NCBI GenBank assembly: GCA_023667095.1
Contig: JAMPAT010000025.1
Coordinates: 1 to 51,023 of the forward strand
DNA length: 51,023 nt
Source of the DNA: Bacteroidales bacterium
GTDB lineage: Bacteria; Bacteroidota; Bacteroidia; Bacteroidales; UBA932
Direction: 5' to 3'
The first letter of the stretch is position 1. Every line of letters starts with the position of its first letter. The position numbers and the translations under genes were made by a program. Below are positions 26,438-37,900 of this stretch, one piece after another. The notes beneath the pieces were generated by a model. That model did no database searches and was not told the origin of the DNA. It saw only the letters and a list, made by a program, of their open reading frames with translations.

Positions 26438-26459
26438 TGTATATAATTTTTTAATATTT

Positions 26460-26467
26460 CAAATTTA
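26460..26467 (-). promoter_or_regulatory. -7 box of rpmB
   Basis: TAAATTTG on the minus strand matches TAnnTTTG, 22 bases ahead of the rpmB start and after the lepB stop. Confidence 0.55.
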
Positions 26468-26511
26468 GCGGGCTGCAAATATCGCGTAAAAAATTCTAAA
26501 AAGCAAGTAAT

Positions 26512-27858
26512 CTACACAAATTTGAGCAGTCTACGCCATCTTATGTTTTTAGGGAAAGGCTTATTCCTGTCAGATGAGAACCAGACGACTGCCGGTTTTC
26601 CGACGATGTGGTCTTCAGGTACAAAGCCCCAATATCTTGAATCAAGTGAATTGTGCCTGTTGTCTCCCATCATGAAGTAATAGTCCTGTCCGAATGTATA
26701 GCTATGAGCCTCCTCCGAGTTTATGAAAATCTTTCCGTCCTCGACTTTCAGTCCGTTGCCCTCGTATGATGTTATTATCCTCTCATACAGAGGCAGGTTC
26801 TCGAGGGTCAGTTCAACTGTAGTGCCCTTCGCAGGAATCCACAGCGGCCCGAAATTGTCCCTTGTCCATCTGGAATCCTCCGTAAATGGGAAGATTGTCA
26901 GATATGAGTCCGGATAGTCTGGCGGATAGGAATCAATGTTCTCCTCTACCGAAACCACATTGGGATATTCTTTTACTGCCTCCAGCATCCCTGCTGTCAA
27001 TGGCATTGAAGGATATCCAGGCATCTCCGGGTTAAACCATATTTCCGAAAGCCCTACCCCTATACGGTCAAGATTCTTAGGATTAATCTTCGGCCCGTTA
27101 GTCAAGACAGTATAGGTACTCTGTACTCCAGGCCATACCTGCTGTGCCTCTCCGTCAATGTAGACACGACCGTCTATAATCTGCAGTGTGTCGCCTGCCA
27201 CGGCAACGCATCTCTTGACATAGTGGTCCTTCTTGTCCATCGGGCGGACCTTGACCGGACCGAAATTGCGGATTGCGTAATCGCGTCCAGCTGTCCTTGA
27301 GAGCATATAGTAGTCATCTGCCGGAGCCTTGGCCAGGACCGTGTCACCGTTTGGAAACCCAAAGACAACATAGTCGCCCCTCTTGACATGCCCGAATCCC
27401 TTGAGTCTCCTGTACTTGTTCTGGATAAGCGTGGAATATGATTCCTTGCCCCCGAAAAAGACATTATGGGTAAAAGGGATTGTCAGCGGTGTCTGCGGTA
27501 TCCTTGGCCCGTATGACAGCTTGCTTACGAAAAGGTGGTCTCCCGTAAGGAGAGAACTTTCCATGGAGGATGAAGGAATCTTGAAAGCCTGGAAGAAGAA
27601 TGTATTGATGAATGTGACTACCACTACGGCAAAGATGATTGCATCAAGCCAGTCAAGCAGCACATTGTGACGCTCACCTTCCTTGTAGTCCTTTTTCCAG
27701 AACATCCATTTCACCTTTCTGGTGATATGGTGGTCAAAAATTACTACAAGTCCGAAAAGCCACCAGTAATTCCCGAGCCAGATTACCCATAACAGATAGA
27801 GGAGAGCCCAGAAACCGAACCTCACCCATTTGTTATGGTATAATTCCTTCAGACTCAT
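26512..27858 (-). CDS. lepB: Signal peptidase I
   Basis: The product is 448 residues, much longer than the usual 250-320 because of a large insert. It removes signal peptides from exported proteins at the outer face of the cytoplasmic membrane. Transmembrane segments lie at about 12-42 and 70-90. The catalytic Ser98 is in IPSSSMESSLLTGD and the general base Lys215 is in YVKRCVAVAGD; the closing family box is MMGDNRHNSLDSRYWGFV. The insert at about 245-385 is Bacteroidota-typical. It begins 7 bases after rplT, so it is probably cotranscribed with the translation genes. Confidence 0.95.
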   Translation of the reverse strand: MSLKELYHNKWVRFGFWALLYLLWVIWLGNYWWLFGLVVIFDHHITRKVKWMFWKKDYKEGERHNVLLDWLDAIIFAVVVVTFINTFFFQAFKIPSSSMESSLLTGDHLFVSKLSYGPRIPQTPLTIPFTHNVFFGGKESYSTLIQNKYRRLKGFGHVKRGDYVVFGFPNGDTVLAKAPADDYYMLSRTAGRDYAIRNFGPVKVRPMDKKDHYVKRCVAVAGDTLQIIDGRVYIDGEAQQVWPGVQSTYTVLTNGPKINPKNLDRIGVGLSEIWFNPEMPGYPSMPLTAGMLEAVKEYPNVVSVEENIDSYPPDYPDSYLTIFPFTEDSRWTRDNFGPLWIPAKGTTVELTLENLPLYERIITSYEGNGLKVEDGKIFINSEEAHSYTFGQDYYFMMGDNRHNSLDSRYWGFVPEDHIVGKPAVVWFSSDRNKPFPKNIRWRRLLKFV

Positions 27859-27865
27859 ATCCAGA

Positions 27866-28210
27866 CTATTTTACTGAATTGATAATAGCCTCGAAAGCTG
27901 CAGGATTGTTCATTGCAAGGTCAGCAAGCACCTTACGGTTGAGTCCGATGTTCTGCTTTGCTATCCTTCCCATGAACTGAGAATAGGTCATGCCATACTG
28001 ACGTGCAGCAGCATTGATACGCTGAATCCAAAGTGCACGGAAAGTACGTTTCTTGTTCTTACGGTCACGGTAAGCATAGGTAAGACCCTTTTCGTAGGTG
28101 TTCTTTGCTACCGTCCAAACATTCCTTCTGGAAAGAAAATTACCGCGGGTTCTCTTGAGAATTTTTTTGCGGCGTGCCCTTGAGGCAACTGAATTTACCG
28201 ATCTTGGCAT
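27866..28210 (-). CDS. rplT: 50S ribosomal protein L20
   Basis: The product is 114 residues; it binds 23S rRNA early in large-subunit assembly. It starts [19 protein letters not shown] and contains the family stretch [20 protein letters not shown]. It follows rpmI after 88 bases. That spacer may hold regulatory structure since L20 commonly represses this operon, but I cannot define a pseudoknot by eye. Confidence 0.97.
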   Translation of the reverse strand: MPRSVNSVASRARRKKILKRTRGNFLSRRNVWTVAKNTYEKGLTYAYRDRKNKKRTFRALWIQRINAAARQYGMTYSQFMGRIAKQNIGLNRKVLADLAMNNPAAFEAIINSVK

Positions 28211-28298
28211 AAATTTAACTGTTTTATGGAGGCAGTGTCCATTGCGGAGCTTCTCAACTGCGTTCCAAGTTTGACTTTAATGATACTGTTAACTAAAA

Positions 28299-28493
28299 TT
28301 ACATAGCCAGCAGTTCCTTGATCCTCTTGCAGTCTGCAGGTGCAGCTACCGCAAAGTGGGTAAGGTTCCTTTTCTGCTTCTTTGTCTTTTTAGTGAGGAT
28401 GTGGCTCTTGTAAGCATGTTTCCTCTTGATCTTTCCCGTTCCGGTAAGCGTGAAACGCTTTTTTGAACCGGAGTTGGTCTTCAATTTTGGCAT
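28299..28493 (-). CDS. rpmI: 50S ribosomal protein L35
   Basis: The product is 64 residues, very basic. [20 protein letters not shown] and [20 protein letters not shown] are family signatures. It lies in the conserved order infC-rpmI-rplT. Confidence 0.97.
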   Translation of the reverse strand: MPKLKTNSGSKKRFTLTGTGKIKRKHAYKSHILTKKTKKQKRNLTHFAVAAPADCKRIKELLAM

Positions 28494-28537
28494 AGTTAAA
28501 TCTGTTTTAACTGTTAATAAATATTTGTGTCCGTAGA

Positions 28538-29146
28538 CTACTTTTTCTTCTGTACAGGGGCAATCATCATTATCATCCTCTTGCCCTCAAGCTTCGGCAT
28601 CTGCTCGGCACGCCCGTATTCCTCAAGCTCGACTGCAAACCTCAGAAGGAGCTTCTCCCCCTGGTCTGAATATATTATCGAGCGTCCCTTGAAAAAGACA
28701 GAGGCCTTTACCTTTGAACCCTCGGCAAGGAACTCCTGGGCATGCTTAAGCTTGAACTGGAAGTCATGCTCATCTGTATTCGGCCCGAACCTGATCTCCT
28801 TGATAACAATCTTCGCAGAGTTGGATTTCATCTCCTTAGCCTTCTTCTTCTGCTGGTACAGGAACTTCTGGTAATCAATTATCTTGCAAACCGGAGGATC
28901 CGCCTTCGCACTGATTTCAACAAGATCAAGTCCCATATCATCAGCCATTTTCATGGCCTTCGATATCGGGAAGATTCCCTGCTCCTCGATATTGTCTCCC
29001 ACGAGACGTACCCTTGAAGCTGTAATCTCGTCATTTATTCTCAATTCGCCCTCTTCTTTCTTCGCGTTGTTGAAAGGGCGTGGGCCCTGCTGGTTTGGTC
29101 TTGGACCGTTGAACCGTGGGCCTGAAGGTTTAAATGGTGCTGCGAT
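28538..29146 (-). CDS. infC: Translation initiation factor IF-3, probable AUC start
   Basis: The product is 202 residues if translation starts at the ATC at 29146. IF-3 binds the 30S subunit, discriminates start codons and prevents subunit joining. Family segments are [34 protein letters not shown] and the C-terminal IF3C domain ending in MIAPVQKKK. Upstream of a TTG at 29044 the frame stays open for 34 more codons rich in Pro, Gly, Asn and Arg, with no ATG, GTG or TTG, until a stop at 29173-29171. A GGGAGG ribosome-binding site lies 8 bases ahead of the ATC. E. coli infC also starts at a rare codon (AUU) and is autoregulated through it. The TTG, preceded by AGAGGG, is the alternative start. 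Confidence 0.88.
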   Translation of the reverse strand: MAAPFKPSGPRFNGPRPNQQGPRPFNNAKKEEGELRINDEITASRVRLVGDNIEEQGIFPISKAMKMADDMGLDLVEISAKADPPVCKIIDYQKFLYQQKKKAKEMKSNSAKIVIKEIRFGPNTDEHDFQFKLKHAQEFLAEGSKVKASVFFKGRSIIYSDQGEKLLLRFAVELEEYGRAEQMPKLEGKRMIMMIAPVQKKK

Positions 29147-29190
29147 AGCGCTGTCCTCCCTGTTGTTAAGTTAATCTATAAATTATAAGG

Positions 29191-31149
29191 TTACGAAAGC
29201 TGCTCCGAAACCTCTTTTCTTACAAGTCCGATAAAGTCCCCGACCGGCATTGTTCCCTCGTCCTTGCCTCCCTGGCGTCTTACAGAGACTGTGTTCTCTG
29301 TCATCTCCTTCTCACCGACAATCACAAGGAAAGGAATCCTCTTGAGCTCACTCTCGCGGATTCTCTTGCCGATAGTCTCATTCCTATCATCGATTGAGGC
29401 GCGAATATCGGAAATATTCATCAAATCACAAACTTTTTTTGCATAATCAGCGTATTTTTCGCTGACTGGCAGAACAGTAACCTGGTCCGGGGTAAGCCAG
29501 AGAGGAAGCTTTCCGCCTGTATGCTCAAGAAGTACGGCAACAAATCTCTCAAGTGAACCGAACGGTGCCCTGTGAATCATGATAGGACGGTATTTCTGTC
29601 CGTCGCTTCCTGTATACTCAAGCTCAAAACGCTCCGGAAGGTTGTAGTCAACCTGGATTGTGCCGAGCTGCCATTTCCTTCCGATTGCATCCTTGACCAT
29701 GAAATCAAGCTTAGGGCCGTAGAATGCAGCCTCGCCATATTCCACAACGGTATTGAGTCCTTTCTCTGCAGCTGCATCAATGATAGCATTCTCTGCCTTT
29801 GCCCAGTTCTCGTCAGAGCCGATATATTTTTCCCTGTTGTCTGGGTCGCGGAGAGACACCTGTGCGATATACTCCTTGAAATCCAATGTCTTGAAGACAT
29901 ACAGGATAATGTCAATGACCTTGCAGAACTCCTCCTTGAGCTGGTCCGGACGGCAGAAGATATGGGCGTCATCCTGAGTGAAGCTACGCACCCTTGTAAG
30001 TCCGTGAAGCTCGCCGCTCTGCTCATAGCGGTACACAGTACCGAACTCTGCAAAGCGGAGCGGAAGGTCCTTGTATGAACGCGGCTTCGAACGGTAGATC
30101 TCACAGTGGTGAGGGCAGTTCATCGGCTTAAGCAGATATTCCTCACCCTCCTGAGGTGTATGTATCGGCTGGAATGAATCCTTGCCATATTTTGCATAGT
30201 GTCCAGATGTCACATAGAGGTCCTTGTTTCCGATATGCGGAGTGATTACAGGAAGATATCCGTATGACTTCTGCACCTTCTTGAGGAAATTCTCAAGGTT
30301 TGACCTCAGCTCTGCGCCCTTAGGGAGCCACAAAGGAAGTCCCTGTCCTACCCTCTGGGAGAAAGTGAACAGCTCCATCTCCTTGCCGAGCTTACGGTGG
30401 TCACGCTTCTTGGCCTCCTCCATCATTGCAAGATATTCATCCAGCATTGACTTCTTAGGGAATGTTATTCCATAGATACGTGTCAGCATCTGACGTTTCT
30501 CGTCACCTCTCCAGTATGCACCGGCAATTGCAGTAAGCTTAACTGCCTTGATTACAGAAGTGTCACGAAGGTGAGGTCCGCGGCAGAGGTCTGTGAAGCG
30601 GCCGTTTGTATAGAATGTAATCGTGCCGTCCTCCAGTTCGCTGATTAGCTCGCATTTGTACTCGTCACCCTTCTCCTGGAATGCCGTCATCGCCTCATCC
30701 TTGGAAACTTCCTTGCGCACGAACGCCTCATTCTGACGTGCAAGTTCAATCATCTTGTCCTCAATAGCCTTGAGGTCAGATTCCGTAATCTGCTTCCCGC
30801 CGAAGTCGACGTCATAGTAGAAACCGTTCTCGACAGCCGGCCCTATACCGAACTTGACACCAGGATAGAGTGCTTCAAGGGCTTCTGCCATAAGATGGGA
30901 TGATGAATGCCAGAACACATGCTTTGCCTCTGCATCGTCCCATTTGTGGAACCTGACTGCCACATCCTCATTGATAGGACGGTTCAGGTCGTATGTCGTA
31001 CCCTTTCCTGTCGCATCATCCTTTGTTACAACCGTTGCTGCAAGGACTTCTGCAGCAAGTCTTGGACTGATACTTTTCGCTACCTCGTAGCCGGTAACAC
31101 CGTTTTCGTAGGCTTTTACGCTACCGTCAGGAAATGTAATGTTAATCAT
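29191..31149 (-). CDS. thrS: Threonine-tRNA ligase
   Basis: The product is 652 residues, full length. It charges tRNA-Thr in the cytoplasm and edits mis-charged serine. An N-terminal TGS domain (1-65) is followed by the editing domain with [12 protein letters not shown]. The catalytic core shows [12 protein letters not shown] (zinc-binding Cys), [18 protein letters not shown] and [14 protein letters not shown]; the anticodon-binding domain starts near [12 protein letters not shown]. It heads the thrS-infC-rpmI-rplT-lepB run, 44 bases before the infC start, and has a -7 box at 31187-31180. Confidence 0.98.
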   Translation of the reverse strand: MINITFPDGSVKAYENGVTGYEVAKSISPRLAAEVLAATVVTKDDATGKGTTYDLNRPINEDVAVRFHKWDDAEAKHVFWHSSSHLMAEALEALYPGVKFGIGPAVENGFYYDVDFGGKQITESDLKAIEDKMIELARQNEAFVRKEVSKDEAMTAFQEKGDEYKCELISELEDGTITFYTNGRFTDLCRGPHLRDTSVIKAVKLTAIAGAYWRGDEKRQMLTRIYGITFPKKSMLDEYLAMMEEAKKRDHRKLGKEMELFTFSQRVGQGLPLWLPKGAELRSNLENFLKKVQKSYGYLPVITPHIGNKDLYVTSGHYAKYGKDSFQPIHTPQEGEEYLLKPMNCPHHCEIYRSKPRSYKDLPLRFAEFGTVYRYEQSGELHGLTRVRSFTQDDAHIFCRPDQLKEEFCKVIDIILYVFKTLDFKEYIAQVSLRDPDNREKYIGSDENWAKAENAIIDAAAEKGLNTVVEYGEAAFYGPKLDFMVKDAIGRKWQLGTIQVDYNLPERFELEYTGSDGQKYRPIMIHRAPFGSLERFVAVLLEHTGGKLPLWLTPDQVTVLPVSEKYADYAKKVCDLMNISDIRASIDDRNETIGKRIRESELKRIPFLVIVGEKEMTENTVSVRRQGGKDEGTMPVGDFIGLVRKEVSEQLS

Positions 31150-31179
31150 GATATTCTTATATATTTAAAAACAAGTCCG

Positions 31180-31187
31180 CAAAGGTA
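31180..31187 (-). promoter_or_regulatory. -7 box of the thrS operon
   Basis: TACCTTTG on the minus strand matches TAnnTTTG and lies 30 bases ahead of the thrS start. Confidence 0.55.
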
Positions 31188-31276
31188 GGATTTTTTTTCT
31201 GTTTTTCCTATATGGCCGCCTTTATTGCAGTGTATATTTGAATGTTAACATAAATGGCATACTGCCGGATGCGTCA

Positions 31277-31313
31277 GGGGCTGCACCGGAAAAGACAATC
31301 CCGGTACAGCCCC
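31277..31313 (-). terminator. Hairpin at the end of the SusCD operon
   Basis: The arms GGGGCTG.ACCGG and CCGGT.CAGCCCC pair with one mismatch. There is no T run after it on the minus strand, so termination is uncertain, but the position 31 bases after the last operon stop fits. Confidence 0.45.
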
Positions 31314-31344
31314 AGTACAGCCAGAAGATCTCCTGTAACCTGAT

Positions 31345-33354
31345 TTAAAGCTTCATCATCAGGATATTTGTATAGCTCTTGTCACCGATTGAATAGCCCG
31401 AATATGACGAGCCGTCGAAGAGCAGGAACTTGTATCCGTTGACAGGCATCTCCGAGCCTGCTGTTGCGCGCCAGTAGATATAGCCATCGTCACCATAGCC
31501 GAATTCAAGGCTGCTTGTCTGGCCCCAGATTCCGGAATATAGGTTGGCAACGAATCCGAAGACTACATTCATATAGCTGTATTCACCCAAGTTATGTGAA
31601 TTGACACGGATTGAGTGTGTTTCAGGAATATATGTTCCGGAAATTGAAGGAGAATAGTTCGAATCGTTGCAGAGCCCCTTGATTGAGACGGTATTCTCTC
31701 CTGTCCTGATGATATCCACCCTGAATGCCTGGGTGGAAGTTCCGTCAGATGTAGCCACACTTGCTGAAAGCATGAATGCACCGATGAAGTCATTCAGTCC
31801 CTTGGCTGCAAAGTCATCTGCATGTGAAGCCATCTTGACTTCCGCCTCCGCCATCACTGTGTCACCGTATTTGCTTGTCACCTCAACCACAAGCTTATAG
31901 GTTTCGCCCTCGACAAGGTTGTTCAATGGCAGTTCGAACCCGCCCTCGCTGTTGGCCCTCTCAAGCTGTTCTGCGCTCAGGGCGATACCGAGATTGGAGA
32001 ATATCACATCATTTGAATAATTCTCCATATAATATTCAAGGACATCCTTCTCCAGGACAGCCACCCTTGCAGAAGAGACATTCATGGTCTTGAACACCCA
32101 TTTTGCAGAGAGATAAGGATCATGTTCATCCAGCACAAGCCTGCAATCTTTCACCTGTGGCATATATTCCCCGTCAGGGTCGTAGGTAAAGCGCACTGTC
32201 ACAAGTTCGCCTGCCTTTCCGTCACTGTCAAACGGCACAGCAAGCATCGTGTTGACTGGTCCGGCCGGATTCCATGTCTGGATGCCTCCGTCCGAGGTCA
32301 CTGTACGTATGTCATCAGCAGTACCGAGACATATTGCCTTGTACAGGTCTGCCAGCTTATCCTTGTCCCCTGTCAGGTCACCGTCAACCGCAATCGCACG
32401 GCAATATGAAGTGAACCTGTTGAAACTGAATGCAAATGTACCGTCACCATTGTATTCGGCAGCTACGGCAGGGTCACTGTCATGGTCTCCGGCAAACACA
32501 AGCCTCTCAGGGCCGAAAGTGTAGATCCCGTCAGTCACATAATACACAAGGTTGAGCACAAAGGTCTGCTTGCCGTCGAATGTACAAGGATACTGCGCAT
32601 ACATGTTGTCATCTCCGAGATACTGCGCAATATCTGATACCTGGACATACTCATTGACGCTGTCATCAAGATAGCCTATTGACTGTCCTGGCACGACAAC
32701 AGAATTGTCCGCATTGACCTTGAAGAAGAATGGCACTCCTGCTGCCCAGTCGAGCAGTCTGAAGATATTGGTTGTGCCCACCGCCCTTTCCACAAGCATC
32801 CCGGACTGCGAACCCTCATAGAATCCGCTATAGAAGAATGTGGCAGTCTGCTGCACTTCCTCCCCGGATTCCGTTGTCCTCATATAAGGCTCCCATTCGA
32901 GGGCGAATGATGCCTTCAGTTCCAGGAAATCGCTGTACTGCGAAATATATGCAGGGTCATCCCCAAGTTCTGCGTCACGTCCGATAATGCAGAGCGAAGC
33001 AGAGACAGTCGCTCCAAGCACGACACTTGACATGTCCACGGTCACAGGGACTTCCACGCTGTACTGTCCATCCGGAATCACGACAGTCTCGTCAATGGAA
33101 AACAGCGAGGCGTTCTTTCCGCTCTTCTGTATCTGCACCCTGTAGGTGCCCTTGTTGCCGTTGCGGCCTACGACCACAGACATTTCGCCTTCTGCCGTGC
33201 CGCGCACAAATTCCTTTGTAAGGCTTTTCTGGATAAAATGTATCTCCTTGTTGTCAGCATCATTGAATGTAGACAGCTCACCGAGATGCTCCTGGGAGCA
33301 TGAGGTCAAGGCTGCCACAGCACACAATAAATATACTATATATCTCTTCATCAC
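31345..33354 (-). CDS. Large surface lipoprotein following SusD (SusE/F position)
   Basis: The product is 669 residues with a lipoprotein signal ending in LTSC (Cys19). Residues about 40-140 look like a Calx-beta-type beta-sandwich (EGEMSVVVGRNGNKGTYRV). Around residues 420-520 a segment opens SSARVAVLEKDVLEYYMEN and closes with LVEGETYKLVVEV, resembling a module repeated in the BACON and FN3 lipoproteins of this operon. The C-terminal 130 residues are beta-rich. Its start overlaps the SusD stop by ATGA. Proteins here usually bind the ligand for the SusCD transporter at the cell surface. No enzyme motif is visible. Confidence 0.68.
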   Translation of the reverse strand: MMKRYIVYLLCAVAALTSCSQEHLGELSTFNDADNKEIHFIQKSLTKEFVRGTAEGEMSVVVGRNGNKGTYRVQIQKSGKNASLFSIDETVVIPDGQYSVEVPVTVDMSSVVLGATVSASLCIIGRDAELGDDPAYISQYSDFLELKASFALEWEPYMRTTESGEEVQQTATFFYSGFYEGSQSGMLVERAVGTTNIFRLLDWAAGVPFFFKVNADNSVVVPGQSIGYLDDSVNEYVQVSDIAQYLGDDNMYAQYPCTFDGKQTFVLNLVYYVTDGIYTFGPERLVFAGDHDSDPAVAAEYNGDGTFAFSFNRFTSYCRAIAVDGDLTGDKDKLADLYKAICLGTADDIRTVTSDGGIQTWNPAGPVNTMLAVPFDSDGKAGELVTVRFTYDPDGEYMPQVKDCRLVLDEHDPYLSAKWVFKTMNVSSARVAVLEKDVLEYYMENYSNDVIFSNLGIALSAEQLERANSEGGFELPLNNLVEGETYKLVVEVTSKYGDTVMAEAEVKMASHADDFAAKGLNDFIGAFMLSASVATSDGTSTQAFRVDIIRTGENTVSIKGLCNDSNYSPSISGTYIPETHSIRVNSHNLGEYSYMNVVFGFVANLYSGIWGQTSSLEFGYGDDGYIYWRATAGSEMPVNGYKFLLFDGSSYSGYSIGDKSYTNILMMKL

Positions 33355-34898
33355 GGATTCTGGTCTTCTTCGTTAATATTCGGGTTATTGTTGATTTCTG
33401 TCTGAGGGATTGTCAGCACCCAGTCGTATGTATCCGGGTTCAGGAGGTTGACCCCGTTGCCTTCCATTGTGGAGATACATCCTTCATTGAAACCGTCGGC
33501 CACTTTCCTGTCAATCCCCTGGCCGAGCCTGCGCACATCTGTCACACGGCCGAATTCGCCCCACAGTTCAACCCTTTTCTGGATAAGGATATTCTCCAGT
33601 AGAGAGCCTGTCCAGGAATTTGTAGTTGAGCCCAGTGATGTACCGGAGAATGAAGACGCATCGAAGGTGCTGTCCCTTTTCTTCATCACATCATTGAGGT
33701 ATCTCACGGCCTTGTCACTGTCACCAAGCCTCAATGCAGCCTCAGCAGCATCGAAATACATTTCCTCGACCCTCATGTAGATATAGTCGCCAAGCCATGC
33801 CGCGACATTGGTGAAATGGAACTTGTCCGAGGCGTATGGTGCCTCGCTGTTGTCCGGGTCCCACCATGCACGGCGGATGTCATTGCTTCCAATCCTGTTG
33901 TAGAGGCTTGAATTGATGAGCTTCTGCGCTGACTGTGCGTATGCGCCGTCAATATTGTCCATGTGGGAGAAGAAGCTTGCATATCCTCCTGCCTGCTCGG
34001 TAGTCTCAATGCCTGCGCCCCACATGACATTCACAGCAGAGATGTCGTTCATTCCTCCCATCAGTTCTGCCGAACCGCCGATTTCATATTCCTTGGAGTC
34101 AATGATGTCCTCTGCAGTGTCAAGTGCTGTCTGCCAGTCACCGGTGGCCATTGCCACACGTACCTTTATTCCCCTTGCCACATTCAGGGAGATATGCGAT
34201 TTGTTGCCGCGAAGGACAGAAGCATCACCTTTCTCCAGAAGGGCTATGGCCATATCGAGGTCATCATTTATCCTTTTGAACACGACATCGAGGGTTTCCC
34301 TTTTCTTGCCCACGAAATCCTTGTAGGTCGGTTCCGTGTAAACAGGGACTCCCGGGTCGTTCCATCTGTATTTGTCCTGCAGCGCACTGTATGGAGGACG
34401 TGCGAACCAGTTTGAGAGGTTATAGTAGGACAATGCCCTGATTGCGTAGGCATTTCCGAGCACGTATGCCTTGTCAACCTCACTGCCTTCCATGGTATTC
34501 TCCGCAGAAAGCACATAGTTGACATTGGAAATCCATGTATAGTTGGCATTCCAGACGTCATACGAGCGGAATGCGCTTGTTGTGTAGAAAGACTTCACAT
34601 TGTAGCAATGGTCGAACCAGAACCATCCGTTGCCCTGCCCCTGCATGATGAAGTCGTCACCCATTGACTCCAACGCTATGTTGTAGGCTGAGATTCCGAA
34701 ACACTGGTGAGTATTGTCACCTGTAGACCATCCTGCTGTCCACATCGTGCTGTACACACCGTCAATGATTGTCACTGCAGTGGACGCAGACTTCAGGAGG
34801 TCATCTCCCGAAGCAGAATCCGTCGGCTCAAAGTCGAGGTTGCATGAAACGGCGCATATTGCCGCCGATAATATAAGTATAAACTTTCTCATAGTCAT
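33351..34898 (-). CDS. RagB/SusD-family surface nutrient-binding lipoprotein
   Basis: The product is 515 residues with a lipoprotein signal ending in AVSC (Cys19). The mature start (NLDFEPTDSASGDDLL), the Trp- and Tyr-rich segments (WNANYTWISNVNYVL), the TPR-like helices and the end with NPNINEEDQNP are typical of SusD. SusD forms the lid of the SusC channel and delivers bound ligand. It follows SusC after 30 bases and its stop overlaps the next gene. In a locus with a protease the ligand may be oligopeptides. Confidence 0.92.
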   Translation of the reverse strand: MTMRKFILILSAAICAVSCNLDFEPTDSASGDDLLKSASTAVTIIDGVYSTMWTAGWSTGDNTHQCFGISAYNIALESMGDDFIMQGQGNGWFWFDHCYNVKSFYTTSAFRSYDVWNANYTWISNVNYVLSAENTMEGSEVDKAYVLGNAYAIRALSYYNLSNWFARPPYSALQDKYRWNDPGVPVYTEPTYKDFVGKKRETLDVVFKRINDDLDMAIALLEKGDASVLRGNKSHISLNVARGIKVRVAMATGDWQTALDTAEDIIDSKEYEIGGSAELMGGMNDISAVNVMWGAGIETTEQAGGYASFFSHMDNIDGAYAQSAQKLINSSLYNRIGSNDIRRAWWDPDNSEAPYASDKFHFTNVAAWLGDYIYMRVEEMYFDAAEAALRLGDSDKAVRYLNDVMKKRDSTFDASSFSGTSLGSTTNSWTGSLLENILIQKRVELWGEFGRVTDVRRLGQGIDRKVADGFNEGCISTMEGNGVNLLNPDTYDWVLTIPQTEINNNPNINEEDQNP

Positions 34899-34928
34899 CC
34901 TTGAATCTGTTTAAGGTTTTGCAGCATC

Positions 34929-37900
34929 CTAGAAATTTATGTCAAGTCCTATTGCCAGCACCCTTGAAGGGGCATAGGTATAGGAAACTGTTCCGACAAA
35001 ATTATACTGCGGGTCCATTCCGTCGAGACTGCTGAAAAGCGCGATGTTGTCAGCAGTGAAGAACACCCTCAACGCCTTTATGCGTGCCTTTTCGGTAATC
35101 CTTGCAGGAAGGGTGTATCCAAGGGTTATGTTCTTGACGGCGAAATATGAGGCATCCATGAGGTCCTCACCGACAGAGGCACGGCTTCCGCCGATTTCAA
35201 CAAGAGGCACATCAGTGATGTCGCCAGGCTTCTGCCAACGGCGGAGCACATTGCTGTGCCAGTTGTTACCTGCGTATGTAACATTCATCGCACCGCTGTA
35301 GAGGCTGTCGTAGATTTTGCCTCCCACAGAAAACGTTGTCAGGAATGACAGGTCAAAATTCTTGAAGATGACAAAGTTTGAAGTGAAGCTTCCTGAGAAG
35401 AGGGCCTGTCTGCTGCCATAGTAATATTTGCTGAGCGAGGCAAGTGCCACATTGTCCGTCACATATTCAGGACATTTCTCCGTTACAACAGAACCGCTCT
35501 GGTCAACTGCATATCGGTAATAGGCATAGTACAGCTGCTTTCCCGTTGCCGGAGACACACCTGCTGACTTTGACATATAGAAAGTGTATATCGGCTTGCC
35601 GACCTCTATCACCATGCTGCCGTAATTGATGACATCCTGGCTTGAAGTCAAGGCCGTTACCTTGTTCCTGTTGAGCGAAACCATCAGGCCTGCATCCCAG
35701 TGGAAATTCTGCTTCTCGAAGACTACTCCCCTGAACGATGCCTCAAAGCCCCTGTTGACCATTGAGCCGACATTGTCATCATAGCCGGTAAAGCCGGAAG
35801 AAAGGGCAAGAGGGTTGTTGAGAAGCATGTCGCGGGTCTTGCGCGAATAATATTCAATGGTCGCTGACAGCCTTCCCTTGAAAAGGCTTGCCTCTATGCC
35901 GGCATTGAAATTACCGTTCTTCTCCCATGTTACGAGTTTGTTCTCTATTGTGGTCGCAGTAGCTCCAGGGCGTGTCCCGTTAGGCCAGCCGTAGTTGAAA
36001 AGTCCCTGCCATACGTAATACGAACCGAGGTTGTCGTTACCCTGGACACCATACGAGGCCTTGATGGTAAGGTTGTTGAGCCATCCGGATGTGACTTCCA
36101 TGAAATTCTCCTGCGAGATGCGCCACGAAGCACCTACAGACCAGAAGTTGCCCCACCGGTCAGTCCTGTAGAACCTTGAGGAACCGTCTGTCCTCCATGA
36201 GAGGTCGAGGTAATATTTGTCTGCATATCCATAGTTGGCTCGTGCAAACACGGACTCTATCGCATAGTCATTTGTATATGATGTATTGGCTGTAGTCGTG
36301 ACAGCTGTCCCGAGTTCGTCTATGCCGTCAACTATACCGCTCTTTGCTCCGAGTGCATAATTGTAGTTATAACGGTAATATTCGTGTCCGGCAAGCAGGT
36401 CAACGGAATGCGCACCGAAATCACGCTTGTATGAAAGGAGTTCATTTACTGTGTAGCTCAATGTGCGTGTATTGTACTTTGCGACAGTACCTCCCTGGGC
36501 TGCAGCGTTGCCGTGATATTTGTCATTGGTCACAGTACGACCGTAGTCTGTAAAGTCCACACCGATATTCAGGTCCAGGTTCAGACCATAGAGAAGGGCC
36601 TCTTTCCGTATGGTCCCGAACTTTGCAAATGCCCTTGCTGACACCGAATTGCGCTTGTAATAGGCACGGTTGTTATAGAGTTCAGCCTTTGAGTTGAAGC
36701 CCTGTGCAGTTACACGGTTGGCATATCCGTTATCTGCCTCCGAGCCATATTCATACTGGCGGCTGCCGTTTTCGTCAAGGACATTGTTTCCGTCCATATC
36801 CTTGAGATAGACAGGATATACAGGAGCCATGAACTGTGCTGTGTACCACACATTTGAAGTTGCAGTCTCTGTGGCATCCTGATAATTGGCAACAGAATGC
36901 GCAAGGTTTGCGCTCATCCCAATCTTGAACCAGTCAGTAGCCTGGACATCACCGCTTATCCTTCCGGTGAACCTTTCGAAATCTGTATTCTGAAGCGTTC
37001 CGTTCTCCTTGTAATATCCCATTGAGTAGAGATATGTTGACTTCTCGGAACCGCCGCTTACTGAAAGGATATGCTCTGTACGGAAAGCCTTGTCATTGCT
37101 GATTTCGTCCATCCAGTTCTCGTCCCAGGCCGCCTCTGCGCCCTCCCTGACCTTGCCGGTAGAAGGATCAATCAGCTCTGACCATGAATAGCCCTTGTAA
37201 GGATTGTAGTACTCAGGATTCTTGACACCTCCTATGGTCTCGCCGAGCTTTCCTGCAGCGTATGCACCGGCAGCCTCGAAATCCATTCCGGTACCATACT
37301 GTGCAGAGTTGCGCAAAGCCTCGTATGTAAGCTCCACATAGTCATCCATCCCGACAAGGTCATATCTTTTCAGTGAGCGTGAAGCTATGCCGAAGTTACC
37401 CTTGTAATTGATGCTTATACGGTCCTTTCCGCCACGTTTTGTGGTAATGACCACAACTCCATTTGCTCCACGCGCTCCATAGAGGGCACCTGCAGAAGCA
37501 TCTTTCAGGACAGTCATGGTCTCGATGTCGGCTGGGTTGATTGAGCTTATCGCACCGTCATACGGAATCCCGTCCACAACATAGAGAGGACTTGAGGAGG
37601 CATTCACAGAACCTGTTCCGCGGACCATGATTGAGCCACCCTCACCTGGCTGCCCGCCACCGGATGTAACCTGCACGCCTGCAACCGTTCCCTCGAACGA
37701 CTTTGTCAGGTTGCCGACAATCCTCTTGCTGAGCTCCTCGCCCTTTACTACGCTGGCAGAACCTGTAAACGATTCCTTCTTGGCAGTTCCGTATGCCACG
37801 ACCATGACATCCTCCAGCACCATCGCTTCGTCGTCAAGGACAAAGTCTATTATTGCCCTGCCGTTCACATGCTCTTCAGATGTGGCATATCCGAGATTGG

